Positions 7,094-16,880 are shown, numbered from the stretch's first letter. The stretch: DNA of 64,000 nt from BNXB01 sp031556375 (GCA_031556375.1 JAVBTA010000034.1:9757-73756), one strand, 5' to 3'. Numbers and translations are program-made. Notes: generated by a model not told the origin, from the sequence alone.

Positions 7094-9592
7094 TTATTTA
7101 TTATTGAGCAAAGATAAAAAATCTTCAGCTTCTTTGAGCTGAATTTTCAGGAGATCGAATAAAATATTTACTTTATCATTGTCTTTATTCCCTTTTTCAA
7201 ATTCGATTAATATATCTACAATATCATTTGCCGAAATCATTCTCATCAAAGGAAGCATCTTGTGACTGACTTTCTGTATAGTATCCCAGTCATTTCGTTT
7301 CTGAGCATCCCGGATGACTACGATGTTTTGCATATTTTCATCAATGAAAGATCTGATGATTGCAGAACCGGCTTCAGCGTCATCTCCTGCAAAATTAGAA
7401 AGAGTAGAAAGTCCGGTATGCAGATTTACAGAATTATCTGTGGATTGGTTTGCCATGTTATTGACTCCAATAAATTTTTGAATTACAGATATTAGTTGCT
7501 CTGAAGTGAATGGTTTTGGCAGAAAGTCCGAGAATCCGGCATCAATATAATCTCGTTCACGCATGTCTGAACTGCCAGACAGGGCTACAATAGGCACTGT
7601 TTTGCAATTTTTGAAAGATCCCATGCGAATACGTTCAACTAATTCTATCCCACTCATATCCGGCATCTGAATATCTGTGAAGACGATATCGAATTTTTCC
7701 CGTTGCAATAATTCCAAAGCTTTCAACGAATCGTTACAAATAATAGGTGTTACTCCTTCGTATTTCATCAATTCAGACAGGAGGTTCAGTTGTACCATGT
7801 CATCATCAATAAAGAGTACTTTTTTATCAGATCCGATATTTAGTTTAGGTATGTATGTCTTTTGCGATGATGTTTCATACAGTTTTTCCGGATTGACATC
7901 ACTTTTCTGGACAGGAATAGTTACAATAAATTCAGAACCTTTGCCTTCTTCTGACAGGAGGTTTATTTCTCCATTGAGCAAATTAACTAATTTATGAGTA
8001 ATAGCAAGACCGAGTCCGGTACCTTCGGCTCCGGTAGTTGTTTTAAACCGCTTAAACTCTTCATAGATTGTCTTTTTGTCTTCATCATTGATACCAGGTC
8101 CGTTATCTTTAACTGAAATCTTAAGTATCTCTTGTCGGTTATTTTTGAGTGTCGACATGCTTAACAAAACATTACCACCTCTTGGGGTAAATTTAATCGC
8201 ATTTGAAAGTAAGTTGTTAATAATCTGCCTGAGGCGATAAGGGTCGCTGATGTAATTAAGCTCTTCTTTGTCGCTTATATCGGAATGATACTCCAAGATC
8301 AACCCTCCGGTCTGAGCTAATGGAATAAAACTTTTATAAATGGAATCTAAAAGGATTGATGGAGAGAAAGACATCATGCTAATTGCTTGATTGTCAGACT
8401 CTAAAACGTGATAATCCAATAAATTTTTCACCAGGTCCAATACATGCTCCGCTGAATTTTGCATATTTTCCAGATAATACCTCTCTTTATCCGGAAATTT
8501 GCTTCGTACCAATAATTCCAAATACCCGATAATTGAGCTTAACGGAGCTTTAATATCATGCGTAATAGAAAGTATCAGGCGTTCTCTGGCAACAAGTAAT
8601 TTTTCTGTAGTTTTTTTAGAAGTTTCTAATTCCCTTCTATATTTTGTGTTTTTATTAAGCGCTCTCAAACTTAAAGTTAGGAATAAAAGAGTAGATCCTA
8701 AAGCCAGAAAGCCGATGGTAGATACAATTTTATTAGATCGTTTGAGAGTTTCTTCTTTTTCCTGAATTAATTTTATAGAGTTATTGAGTTCACGTCGTTC
8801 CAAATCCCTCATGATTTTATTAATCTGGGAGGTTAAGTGCTCATTGGTTCTGGTCATTGCATTTTGTCTGGCAACAAGTCGTTGTAAAATTTCGCTGTTC
8901 TTTTTGTCGTTAGTGAGAACCAATTCATCAATAAACTGGGTTAAAGTGTCTGTAAGTATAGGTATATTCATTGAATCTGTGACCTGAATCTGATTTTTTG
9001 AAATTTTTATGGCAGAATCCGGTTGAGACTTAAAAGCATCGCCCAATCTTTTGAAAAAGCCCTTCTTTTCCGTTTTTATAATCGCAGTGTCTTCATGACT
9101 TTGAGTCTGGTTAATTAGAATTTTATTCAGGTCATCAATATTTTTCTTTGATAATATGGTGGTCTTGGATACTTCTTTAATCGTCTTTTTTTCCACGGAA
9201 TCAAGCAAAGCGAGCATTTGCCATGTGTTTTTCTTTTTTAGGTCTAAGAGAATGGAGATACTGTCCAGATGGTATCCCATGAGTGAATCGGAAGATATTC
9301 TTTTTAATGTATCAATATGGATTGTAACATCAGCCAATAAAGCATTATAATCCGATTTCGTTTTTTCTACATTTATAGATGCTGCAAGATTGGTCGTACC
9401 TTCTAACTTATAAAGTGACACCAATGTATTTCCTATTATGACAAGTTCTTTGCTTTCTTCTGTACTTGTTGTTATTTCTGATAATTTTACGATTTCGTCA
9501 TAAACCAGTTTTATCCCTAAAATAGTGAGAGTTGCAATCAGGATATAGCCTATTGTAACAATAAATGTAGTGTGTGGTGATTGTTTTGACAT
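7094..9592 (-). CDS. Membrane hybrid sensor histidine kinase (HisKA-HATPase-REC-HPt)
   Basis: An 832-residue sensor with one membrane helix at about 10-30, a periplasmic helical domain to about 285, a second helix at about 292-312, then HisKA with His345 in ITHDIKAPLSSI, HATPase_c with the N box NNLLSNAIKFTPRGG and GTGLGLAI, a receiver domain with Asp640 in VFTDIQMPDMSG and Lys693 in LPKPF, and a C-terminal HPt domain with His777 in VSHKML. This is a full internal phosphorelay (His-Asp-His). It follows the sigma-54 response regulator gene by 22 bases, so that regulator is the likely final acceptor. The signal sensed is unknown. Confidence 0.93.
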   Translation of the reverse strand: MSKQSPHTTFIVTIGYILIATLTILGIKLVYDEIVKLSEITTSTEESKELVIIGNTLVSLYKLEGTTNLAASINVEKTKSDYNALLADVTIHIDTLKRISSDSLMGYHLDSISILLDLKKKNTWQMLALLDSVEKKTIKEVSKTTILSKKNIDDLNKILINQTQSHEDTAIIKTEKKGFFKRLGDAFKSQPDSAIKISKNQIQVTDSMNIPILTDTLTQFIDELVLTNDKKNSEILQRLVARQNAMTRTNEHLTSQINKIMRDLERRELNNSIKLIQEKEETLKRSNKIVSTIGFLALGSTLLFLTLSLRALNKNTKYRRELETSKKTTEKLLVARERLILSITHDIKAPLSSIIGYLELLVRSKFPDKERYYLENMQNSAEHVLDLVKNLLDYHVLESDNQAISMMSFSPSILLDSIYKSFIPLAQTGGLILEYHSDISDKEELNYISDPYRLRQIINNLLSNAIKFTPRGGNVLLSMSTLKNNRQEILKISVKDNGPGINDEDKKTIYEEFKRFKTTTGAEGTGLGLAITHKLVNLLNGEINLLSEEGKGSEFIVTIPVQKSDVNPEKLYETSSQKTYIPKLNIGSDKKVLFIDDDMVQLNLLSELMKYEGVTPIICNDSLKALELLQREKFDIVFTDIQMPDMSGIELVERIRMGSFKNCKTVPIVALSGSSDMRERDYIDAGFSDFLPKPFTSEQLISVIQKFIGVNNMANQSTDNSVNLHTGLSTLSNFAGDDAEAGSAIIRSFIDENMQNIVVIRDAQKRNDWDTIQKVSHKMLPLMRMISANDIVDILIEFEKGNKDNDKVNILFDLLKIQLKEAEDFLSLLNNK

Positions 9593-9614
9593 GTTAATTT
9601 TATGTCATTAAGTA

Positions 9615-10958
9615 TTAATCTTCGATCCCGTATGTTTTTATTTTGTTATACAGGGTTTTACGATCTATTTCCAGGAGTGCAGCTGCTTTAGACTTATTAT
9701 TGTTTGTAGTTTTCAATGCTTCAATAATACGGGATTTTTCGTCATTATTTTTTAGACTCAGAGAATTATCAGCCTTTTCAACCACTAAGTTTTGGAATTT
9801 GCCGGAAATATTCTCCGGAAGAAGATCCGGTGATATATATTGTTTCTGACAAATCAATACCATCCTGTTAACCACATTTTTTAATTCCCGTATATTTCCC
9901 GGCCAGGAATGCACTTTCAGGATTTCTAACGTTTGAGAATCAAATCCGATAATTTTTTTATTTAATTGTTTGTTGGATAATTCTAAAAAATGATGGGCAT
10001 ACAAAGGTATATCCTCCTTACATTCATGAAGGGTCGGAATATAAAGCAGGAATTCATTGATTCTATGGTATAAATCCGTTCTGAATGTTCCTGCAACAAG
10101 GGCCTGCTCCAAATCTTCGTTCGTAGCCGTAATTAAGCGGATGTCCACAGGAATTTCACGGGTACTTCCAACCGGTTTGATTACTTTTTCCTGCAACACA
10201 CGAAGAAGCTGAACCTGAATGTCCACAGGAAGGTTCCCAATTTCGTCTAGGAATAAAGTACCTTTATTTGCTTCGAAAAAATGACCGGTTTTGTTATTGA
10301 TCGCTCCTGTAAATGAGCCTTTCAGGTGTCCGAAAAGATCGCTGGCAGCCAATTCCTTAGAAAGGACTCCGCAGTCAACTGCAACAAAAGGCCCCTTTTT
10401 TCTATCACTTTTTTCGTGTATCAACCGGGCAATATGTTCTTTCCCAACTCCGCTTTGTCCTTGAATAAGAACCGAAAGACCGGTTGGTGCAACTAAATCG
10501 ACATAATCGTATAGTTTTTTGTATTCGGAAGACTTTCCTTTTACAAAATCAAGAGTGTCCGTCTTAGTTTCTTTTTTAGTTTTACTCATTTCTTTGTTTT
10601 GAGATGCATGTTGAATTTTTTTTAGTAATTCCTCCGGATTCAGAGGCTTTGCTATATAATCGTATGCACCTGATTTGATGGACTCAACGGCAGTCTGTAT
10701 CTCAGCATATCCGGTTATCATGATAAAAATGACATCAGGAAAATCCTCTTTCATCCACTTCAGAAAAGAAATTCCACTATCATCCGGTAATCTCAGATCT
10801 GAAAGAACAAGTTCCGGAATATATCCGTCTTTTAACTGCTTTTTTGCATCCATGATGCTAATGACACTACGGACATTAAAACCTTTCTTTGTTAGCCATG
10901 TCTTAAGCATCAGACCTAATGTTATATCGTCTTCAATTATTAAAATATTCTCAATCAT
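9615..10958 (-). CDS. Sigma-54-dependent response regulator (NtrC family)
   Basis: A 447-residue activator with an N-terminal receiver (phospho-acceptor Asp54 in VLSDLRLPDDSG), a central AAA+ domain with Walker A GQSGVGKE (167-174), the sigma-54 contact loop GSFTGA (214-219) and Walker B LFLDEIG (235-241), and a C-terminal Fis-type helix-turn-helix (about 420-445, NKSKAAALLEIDRKTLYNKI). It should remodel RNA polymerase-sigma-54 once phosphorylated by the hybrid kinase encoded 22 bases downstream. It is divergent from the AsmA-like gene, whose upstream region carries a sigma-54-like site. Confidence 0.95.
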   Translation of the reverse strand: MIENILIIEDDITLGLMLKTWLTKKGFNVRSVISIMDAKKQLKDGYIPELVLSDLRLPDDSGISFLKWMKEDFPDVIFIMITGYAEIQTAVESIKSGAYDYIAKPLNPEELLKKIQHASQNKEMSKTKKETKTDTLDFVKGKSSEYKKLYDYVDLVAPTGLSVLIQGQSGVGKEHIARLIHEKSDRKKGPFVAVDCGVLSKELAASDLFGHLKGSFTGAINNKTGHFFEANKGTLFLDEIGNLPVDIQVQLLRVLQEKVIKPVGSTREIPVDIRLITATNEDLEQALVAGTFRTDLYHRINEFLLYIPTLHECKEDIPLYAHHFLELSNKQLNKKIIGFDSQTLEILKVHSWPGNIRELKNVVNRMVLICQKQYISPDLLPENISGKFQNLVVEKADNSLSLKNNDEKSRIIEALKTTNNNKSKAAALLEIDRKTLYNKIKTYGIED

Positions 10959-10995
10959 TGTGCCTTACAAGAAAATTGAATGTGAAATTAGGTTA

Positions 10996-11003
10996 CAAAT
11001 ATA
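10996..11003 (-). promoter_or_regulatory. Candidate -7 element for the response regulator operon
   Basis: Minus-strand TATATTTG, a perfect TAnnTTTG match, 37 bases before the response regulator start. The -33 position (about 11022-11025) reads GTTG rather than TTTG. It probably drives response regulator, kinase and possibly serA. Confidence 0.5.
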
Positions 11004-11118
11004 AAAAAGAAAACTGAGAAACAACGTTAAATTTGTATAAGTTTTTGAATATTATGGGCAAATTGAAGTTTTTAGTGTAAATTTGCAAGGATATAATCAT
11101 CACAATTCTAATTTTGTT

Positions 11119-11136
11119 TTTGGCACGATTTGTGTA
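11119..11136 (+). promoter_or_regulatory. Sigma-54-like promoter upstream of the AsmA-like gene
   Basis: The sequence TTGGCACG matches the -24 element perfectly. The -12 region with correct spacing reads GTGT instead of TTGC, so G at -13 is kept but C at -12 is not. The implied start site near 11147 leaves about 22 bases of leader before the ATG at 11169. A housekeeping -7 element TAAATTTG also lies at 11078-11085. Confidence 0.4.
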
Positions 11137-11168
11137 CTTTTTAGAAATTAACTATAAAATTTTTCCTC

Positions 11169-13874
11169 ATGAAAAAAGCGGCTAAAATTATAGGGCTCTG
11201 TTTAATTGTTTTTTTGATATTGTTAGTTTCTTTGCCTTTTTTATTTAAAGGAAAGTTAATAGGTTTAGTGAAGAAAGAGGCTAACGGGATGTTGAATGCC
11301 CAAATGGATTTTGGAGAATCAGGATTGAATTTTTTTAGTAATTTTCCTCATGCAACCATCTCATTGAGTGATTTTTATATCGTTGGAACCGGCGACTTTC
11401 AAGGAGATACATTAGTTTATGCAAAAAAAATCGAAGCAACGGCAAATATCAAAAGTTTTTTTTGCAATTCAGGTTATGAGATCTCAAAAATACAAATAGA
11501 TGGAGCAAAACTTCATGCAATTGTATCGAAAGACGGTAAAATGAACTGGGATATCATGAAACCGGAGGACGAAAAAAATAATGAAAAAGACAGTTCATCA
11601 TCAGATTTCAAAATAACACTTAAAAGTGTCCGGATTAATGAGTCTGATATCGTTTATAATGATACTCCTATGAATATGAGTTTGATTGTGAAAAAATTTA
11701 ACTTGAATTTGTCTGGAGATATGACGGCAGATGAAACTCTTATTAAAACTGATTTTATGTCGGAATCTTTTGATTTCGTAATGGATGGTATACATTATTT
11801 GTCAAATATTAAAGTATCCGGGGATGTGCAACTTAATGCCGATTTGAAGAACAATAAATATACTTTCTCTAATAATATGTTCAGGCTGAATGAGATAGAA
11901 GCAGGTCTGGATGGTTGGTTTGCAATGCCAACAGAGGAAAAAATGGAAATGGATATCCGTCTGAATACACCAATGACTCAATTCAAAGATATTCTGTCAT
12001 TGATTCCGGCTATTTATAGTCGTGATTTCAAAGATCTTACGGCATCCGGAGATGTCGTGTTTGATGCATATATAAAAGGTGTTATGCAAGGAGATACAAT
12101 TCCATCATTTGATGTAAAGGTAGATATTGCTAATGCTCGTTTCAAGTATGCTGCCCTTCCTCAGTCCGTTGATAAGATCACAGTTAAAACCAGAATAACA
12201 AATCCGGGAGGTTCCGCAGATATGACTGTAATTGATATCCCTGTATTTCATTTTGAATTGGCAGGAAATCCTTTCGATATGAGTTTGTATTTAAAAACTC
12301 CGGTTAGTAATCCTGATTTTAGTCTTTCAGCAAAGGGGAATCTTAACCTGGGGATGATTAAAGATGTGTACCCATTAGAAAATATGGAATTGAATGGTAC
12401 ACTTGATGCGGATATGAAAGTTGCTGCTAAAATGTCTGCCATAGAGAAAGAGCAGTACGAGCAGGTAAATGCATCTGGTAATCTACATTTGAAGAATATG
12501 GTCTTTAAAGGTATGATGAAAGATGATATACAAATTGAAAAGGCATCCCTGTCTTTTTCACCGCGTTATTTGGATCTGAGTGATTCCAAGGTTATAATAG
12601 GGAGAAATGACTTGTCTGCAACGGGAAAATTGGAAAATTTTCTTCCTTATGCTCTGAAAAATGAAACATTGAAAGGTTCTCTTAGTCTGAGTTCTAATTA
12701 TCTGAACCTGAATGATTTTATGACAGAAAGTACTGTCGCTACTACTGGAAGTACAGATGTTACAAAAACAAATAAAGATACCTTGCAGGCAGGAAATCTT
12801 GTTATTCCGAAAAATCTGGATTTTGTACTGTCAGGAAATTTTAATACAGTCAAGTTCGACAATCTGGATATGAGTAATGTTTCAGGACAGATTATTCTTA
12901 GAGGAGGTAAGGTAGATCTTAAGAATGTAAAAATGAATGCTTTGGGTGGTAGTATGCTGGCTAATGGCTATTATGATACTTCTGTCGATCAGGAGAAACC
13001 GGAGGTGTCCATTGATTTGGATATTAAAGATGCTTCTTTTGCCAAAACATTTGCGACATTTGAGATGGTTAAGAAATTTGCACCTATCTTTGAGCTTGTT
13101 TCCGGTAATTATTCTACATCATTTAAGATGAAGTCTTTACTGGGAACCGATTTTATGCCGATTTTGTCAGATATTGACGCCCAGGGCCTATTGCAATCGA
13201 ACAGTGTGGAAGTTCAGAATTCAGGAGTTATGAGTCTGATAGCATCAACATTGAAGAATGAAGATCTAAAGGATCTGAAAATCAAGGATCTGAAGCTTCC
13301 GTTTACGATTTCTGACGGACGGGTGACAACTAAACCATTCGATATTGGTTTTAATGGAGGAAAAATGAATTTGTCGGGATCTACCGGACTGGATCAATCT
13401 ATTGACTATATTGCTAAAGTAGATCTTCCTCAAGGATTGACAAAAGGTTATGCCAGCAAGGTAAATCTAAAGATCGGAGGGACTTTCACAAATCCTAAAA
13501 TATCGATCGATGCTGCTGATCTTGCGAATCAAGCTCTAAATAAACTGGCAGGCTCTGTCCTTGGAGGCAATGATTCGACTTCAGTGACAGAAAAAGTCAG
13601 TGCGGAAATCGGTAAACAGGCTGATGAGATACGTAGTCAGGCAAAAGCTGCCAGCGATAAATTGGTTTCTGAAGCCAAAAAACAAGGAGACAATTTGGTT
13701 TCCGAGGCTCAGAAAACGAAAAATCCTTTAGCAAAAGCTGCTGCTGTCGCTGCGGCTCAATCAGCTGCTAAGAAATTAAATGAAGAAGCCGAAAAACAGT
13801 CTAAAAAGATATATGAGGAGGCCGAAAAACAGATTTCGGCCCTGGAGAGCGGAAGTAAGGGTCAATTAAAATAA
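11169..13874 (+). CDS. Large AsmA family protein (bridge-like lipid transport family)
   Basis: A 901-residue protein with an N-terminal membrane anchor (about residues 7-28) and a long repetitive beta-strand region typical of AsmA/AsmA_2 proteins, several of which bridge inner and outer membranes and move phospholipids. Signature parts include an N-terminal segment similar to AsmA (FSNFPHATISLSDFYIVGTG) and the AsmA-like C-terminal region (about 600-800). The last 90 residues are different: an Ala/Lys/Glu/Gln-rich helix with repeats such as SEAKKQ and EEAEKQ, probably a coiled coil. It is divergent from the sigma-54 activator and followed by the TRIC gene after 18 bases. Confidence 0.88.
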   Translation: MKKAAKIIGLCLIVFLILLVSLPFLFKGKLIGLVKKEANGMLNAQMDFGESGLNFFSNFPHATISLSDFYIVGTGDFQGDTLVYAKKIEATANIKSFFCNSGYEISKIQIDGAKLHAIVSKDGKMNWDIMKPEDEKNNEKDSSSSDFKITLKSVRINESDIVYNDTPMNMSLIVKKFNLNLSGDMTADETLIKTDFMSESFDFVMDGIHYLSNIKVSGDVQLNADLKNNKYTFSNNMFRLNEIEAGLDGWFAMPTEEKMEMDIRLNTPMTQFKDILSLIPAIYSRDFKDLTASGDVVFDAYIKGVMQGDTIPSFDVKVDIANARFKYAALPQSVDKITVKTRITNPGGSADMTVIDIPVFHFELAGNPFDMSLYLKTPVSNPDFSLSAKGNLNLGMIKDVYPLENMELNGTLDADMKVAAKMSAIEKEQYEQVNASGNLHLKNMVFKGMMKDDIQIEKASLSFSPRYLDLSDSKVIIGRNDLSATGKLENFLPYALKNETLKGSLSLSSNYLNLNDFMTESTVATTGSTDVTKTNKDTLQAGNLVIPKNLDFVLSGNFNTVKFDNLDMSNVSGQIILRGGKVDLKNVKMNALGGSMLANGYYDTSVDQEKPEVSIDLDIKDASFAKTFATFEMVKKFAPIFELVSGNYSTSFKMKSLLGTDFMPILSDIDAQGLLQSNSVEVQNSGVMSLIASTLKNEDLKDLKIKDLKLPFTISDGRVTTKPFDIGFNGGKMNLSGSTGLDQSIDYIAKVDLPQGLTKGYASKVNLKIGGTFTNPKISIDAADLANQALNKLAGSVLGGNDSTSVTEKVSAEIGKQADEIRSQAKAASDKLVSEAKKQGDNLVSEAQKTKNPLAKAAAVAAAQSAAKKLNEEAEKQSKKIYEEAEKQISALESGSKGQLK

Positions 13875-13892
13875 ATTTGAAACGGTTAATCT

Positions 13893-14543
13893 GTGATGAA
13901 CTATATTACTGGTATTGGGTTGCTTGATGTTTTAGAGTTTGCCGGAACATTTGCTTTTGCAATTTCCGGAATTCGTTTGGCATCGGCGAAGAATTTTGAT
14001 TTATTCGGAGCATTTGTTATTGGTTTTGTAACGGCAGTAGGAGGGGGTACTGCCCGGGATTTGATGTTGGGTTTACCTCCATTTTGGATTATAAATCCGA
14101 TTTACATCATTTGTTGTGCGATTGCCGTATTTGTAGTTGCCATTTACCGGAAAATATTGGTACGTCTGAATTACACGTTTTTTACTTTTGATACAATCGG
14201 ACTGGCATTGTTTACAGTCGTAGGGATTGAAAAAACTCTGGCTTGCGGTTTTCCTTACTGGGTGGCAATGGTGATGGGTACTATTACCGGTTCGGTAGGA
14301 GGTATGTTGAGGGATGTACTTATTACTGAGATTCCTTTGGTTTTCCGTAAGGAAATTTATGCTTTGGCATGTTTTATCGGGGGATTTTTCTACTGGATCT
14401 GTGATATTTCCGGATTACCGCGGGAAGTCAGCCAACTGGTTACAGCCGGTGTTGTTATTGTAGTTCGGGTAGTTTCCGTGAAATATCAGATCGGATTGCC
14501 TACTTTAGGAATGAAAGAAGAATACAAGAATAATGAAAAATGA
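13893..14543 (+). CDS. TRIC/UPF0126 family membrane protein
   Basis: A 216-residue protein with seven predicted membrane helices made of two repeats, each with a conserved glycine-rich loop: AVGGGTARDLMLG at about residues 50-62 and GSVGGMLRDVLITE at about 131-144. This is the UPF0126 (YicG/YadS) family, bacterial relatives of trimeric intracellular cation channels; some members have been linked to glycine uptake. The gene starts 18 bases after the AsmA-like gene and is probably co-transcribed. Its last codons lie inside a 22-base inverted repeat shared with the convergent acyl-CoA ligase gene. Confidence 0.88.
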   Translation: MMNYITGIGLLDVLEFAGTFAFAISGIRLASAKNFDLFGAFVIGFVTAVGGGTARDLMLGLPPFWIINPIYIICCAIAVFVVAIYRKILVRLNYTFFTFDTIGLALFTVVGIEKTLACGFPYWVAMVMGTITGSVGGMLRDVLITEIPLVFRKEIYALACFIGGFFYWICDISGLPREVSQLVTAGVVIVVRVVSVKYQIGLPTLGMKEEYKNNEK

Positions 14544-14590
14544 ATAATAGGCCTTTCGTATGAGATCTTATTATTCATTTTTCATTATTC
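14528..14590. repeat. Perfect 22-base inverted repeat spanning two convergent gene ends
   Basis: Arms 14528-14549 and 14569-14590 are perfect complements (AT-rich, containing TTCATTTTTCATT) with a 19-base loop. The left arm encodes the last residues and stop of the TRIC protein, and the right arm reaches the stop codon of the acyl-CoA ligase. It may act as a bidirectional terminator although the stem holds almost no G or C. Confidence 0.75.
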
Positions 14591-16241
14591 ATATAACGGG
14601 GACTCCTTGTTCCTTCAGCATCTGTAATCCGATATCTTTCAACTTGAATTTTTGGATTTTTCCACTTCCGGTCAACGGGAAAGAATCTACAAACAGGATA
14701 TATTTAGGAATTTTGTGTCGGGCAATCTGTCCCCGGCAGAATTCTTTGACTTCTTCCGGATTAAGGGATACGCCTTCTCTCAATATAATAAATGCGCCAA
14801 CTTCTTCTCCGTATTTTTCCGAAGGTATTCCTGCAACCTGAACATCCCTGATGGCATCCATATGGTAAAGAAACTCTTCAATTTCACGGGGATAAATATT
14901 TTCTCCCCCCCGAATAATCATATCTTTGATACGCCCGGTAATACGGAAATATCCGTTTTCATCTTTTACTCCTAAATCGCCGGAATGAAGCCATCCGTCC
15001 TTGTCAATTACTTCTGCTGTAGCCTGTTGGTTTTTGTAATAGCCTTTCATGACCAAATAGCCACGGCAACAGATTTCACCTTGTTCGCCGGATTTACATT
15101 CTTCGCCTGTATCGGGATTTATTACTGTTACCTCTGTAAATGGGTATTCTTTTCCAACAGTGGTACAGCGTGTTTCAAATAAATCTTCAACAACAGAATG
15201 GGTCATTCCCGGAGAAGACTCCGTCAATCCATAAACGCTGGTAATATTTGTAATATGAAGTTTATCCGTTACACGCCTCATGAGTTCGATAGGACATAAA
15301 GCCCCGGCCATAATACCTGATCTTAAAGAAGATACGTCGAACATGTTAAACATGGGGTGATCGAGCTCCGCAATAAACATTGTCGGGACTCCGTATAATA
15401 GCGTACATCTTTCTTTGTGTACAGAAGCCAGCACAACAAGCGGGTCAAATCGTTCTACCATAACCTGTGTGACACCATGGGTCAAACAAGCCATCGTGGC
15501 AAGTACAATTCCGAAGCAATGAAACAGAGGAACACAGCAACATAGTTTGTCATCTCCTGTGAAACGCATCCCTGCTCCCGTAAAATAGCCATTGTTGACA
15601 ATGTTATGGTGAGAAAGCATTACTCCTTTTGGAAAACCGGTTGTGCCGGAAGTATACTGCATGTTTACTACATCATGGCAGTTAACCATGCTTTTCATTT
15701 CAAAAAGCTCTCTGTTGCTTACATTTGTGCCTAAAAGTAGTAACTCTGGAGTGTTATACATTCCACGATATTTCTCTTGTCCGATAAAAACAATGTTTTT
15801 CAATTTCGGAAAACGTTCGCTGTTCAAATAACCTCGTTGTGAGGTCTTTAGCTCCGGAAGCATGGTATTTACCATGTCGATATAACTTCCGTCGAATACA
15901 CCTTCCGTGATACAAAGCGTCTGAATATCAGAGTTTTCTACTAAATATTCCAACTCATGTTGTTTGTAGTTGGTGTTGACGGTAACGACAACGGCGCCGA
16001 TCTTAGCGCCTGCGTATAGAAAGGTCAGCCAATCAGGAACATTGGTAGCCCAGATTCCGATATGCGTACCAGGTTTGATGCCAATGGCAATCATTCCTTT
16101 TGCCATATTGTCTACACGTTCGTTGAACTGTTTCCATGTGAAACGTAAGTCCCGGTCGGAATATACAATATATTCATTATCAGGCGTTGTTTCTGCCCAA
16201 TGTTCGAGCCATTGCCCGACTGTTTTATCTGTTAATTGCAT
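14589..16241 (-). CDS. AMP-binding acyl-CoA synthetase (medium/long-chain type)
   Basis: A 550-residue adenylate-forming enzyme that would activate a carboxylic acid (likely a fatty acid) with ATP and CoA. The P-loop-like motif YTSGTTGFPKGVMLSHHN (about 197-214), the A5-type motif VYGLTESSPG, the hinge region GRIKDMIIRGGENIYPREIE and the C-terminal catalytic lysine segment LTGSGKIQKFKLKDI are all present. There is no signal peptide. It lies 6 bases downstream of a cupin-type XRE regulator and is probably in its operon, a pairing commonly seen in Bacteroidetes. The substrate cannot be read from the sequence. Confidence 0.92.
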   Translation of the reverse strand: MQLTDKTVGQWLEHWAETTPDNEYIVYSDRDLRFTWKQFNERVDNMAKGMIAIGIKPGTHIGIWATNVPDWLTFLYAGAKIGAVVVTVNTNYKQHELEYLVENSDIQTLCITEGVFDGSYIDMVNTMLPELKTSQRGYLNSERFPKLKNIVFIGQEKYRGMYNTPELLLLGTNVSNRELFEMKSMVNCHDVVNMQYTSGTTGFPKGVMLSHHNIVNNGYFTGAGMRFTGDDKLCCCVPLFHCFGIVLATMACLTHGVTQVMVERFDPLVVLASVHKERCTLLYGVPTMFIAELDHPMFNMFDVSSLRSGIMAGALCPIELMRRVTDKLHITNITSVYGLTESSPGMTHSVVEDLFETRCTTVGKEYPFTEVTVINPDTGEECKSGEQGEICCRGYLVMKGYYKNQQATAEVIDKDGWLHSGDLGVKDENGYFRITGRIKDMIIRGGENIYPREIEEFLYHMDAIRDVQVAGIPSEKYGEEVGAFIILREGVSLNPEEVKEFCRGQIARHKIPKYILFVDSFPLTGSGKIQKFKLKDIGLQMLKEQGVPVI

Positions 16242-16247
16242 ATGAAT

Positions 16248-16826
16248 TTAGAAAGGAGTATAAACAACAGCTAAAATTTTTGCGCCGTTTTGTCCGGCAG
16301 CATGGACATGGTGAGGGACGATAGAGTCGTAGTAGATACTGTCGCCTTCCTCCAGGAGGTATATATGTTTTCCGTAAGTGATTTCTACAATTCCTTCCAG
16401 ACAGAAAATAAATTCTTCACCTTCATGAGAAGATACAATAAAATCAGCACCATCTTCAGTAGGGTCGATATGAATGATAAAAGGCTCCATATGTCGGCCG
16501 GATTTCGTCGCTGATAATGGAAAATAGGCCATGTGTTTTTTGTGCCCCATATCGTTATTTGAAGAGAATCCTGGTTCAGCATGCGATTCTTTTCGGGATA
16601 CTACAGGTCCGAGCTCATTATTGTCATCGAGAAATGTTCCCAGGCGAACACCCAAAACCCGTGCAATTTTGATTAATGAAGCTAAAGACGGTAATCCGGA
16701 TGTATTCTCAATTTGATTGATCTGGTCAGTTCCTAATCCGGAACGCTCTGCCATTTCCTCTATGCTGATTTGTTTGGATTCCCGAAGTGATTTTATTCGA
16801 ATTCCTAATGAATTATTATTATTCAT
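16248..16826 (-). CDS. XRE family transcriptional regulator with cupin sensor domain
   Basis: A 192-residue regulator with an N-terminal HTH_3 domain (residues 8-62, IKSLRESKQISIEEMAERSG) and a C-terminal cupin_2 barrel (about 110-188), which normally binds the small-molecule effector. The promoter is a strong consensus match ending about 55 bases upstream. The acyl-CoA ligase follows after 6 bases, so the likely role is control of that ligase and of its own gene; the effector may be the acid substrate or its CoA ester (inference). Confidence 0.93.
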   Translation of the reverse strand: MNNNNSLGIRIKSLRESKQISIEEMAERSGLGTDQINQIENTSGLPSLASLIKIARVLGVRLGTFLDDNNELGPVVSRKESHAEPGFSSNNDMGHKKHMAYFPLSATKSGRHMEPFIIHIDPTEDGADFIVSSHEGEEFIFCLEGIVEITYGKHIYLLEEGDSIYYDSIVPHHVHAAGQNGAKILAVVYTPF

Positions 16827-16880
16827 GTTATTTTTATGTTATATTACAATTTATCTCCTGTTTAATATTTTAAATTCATG

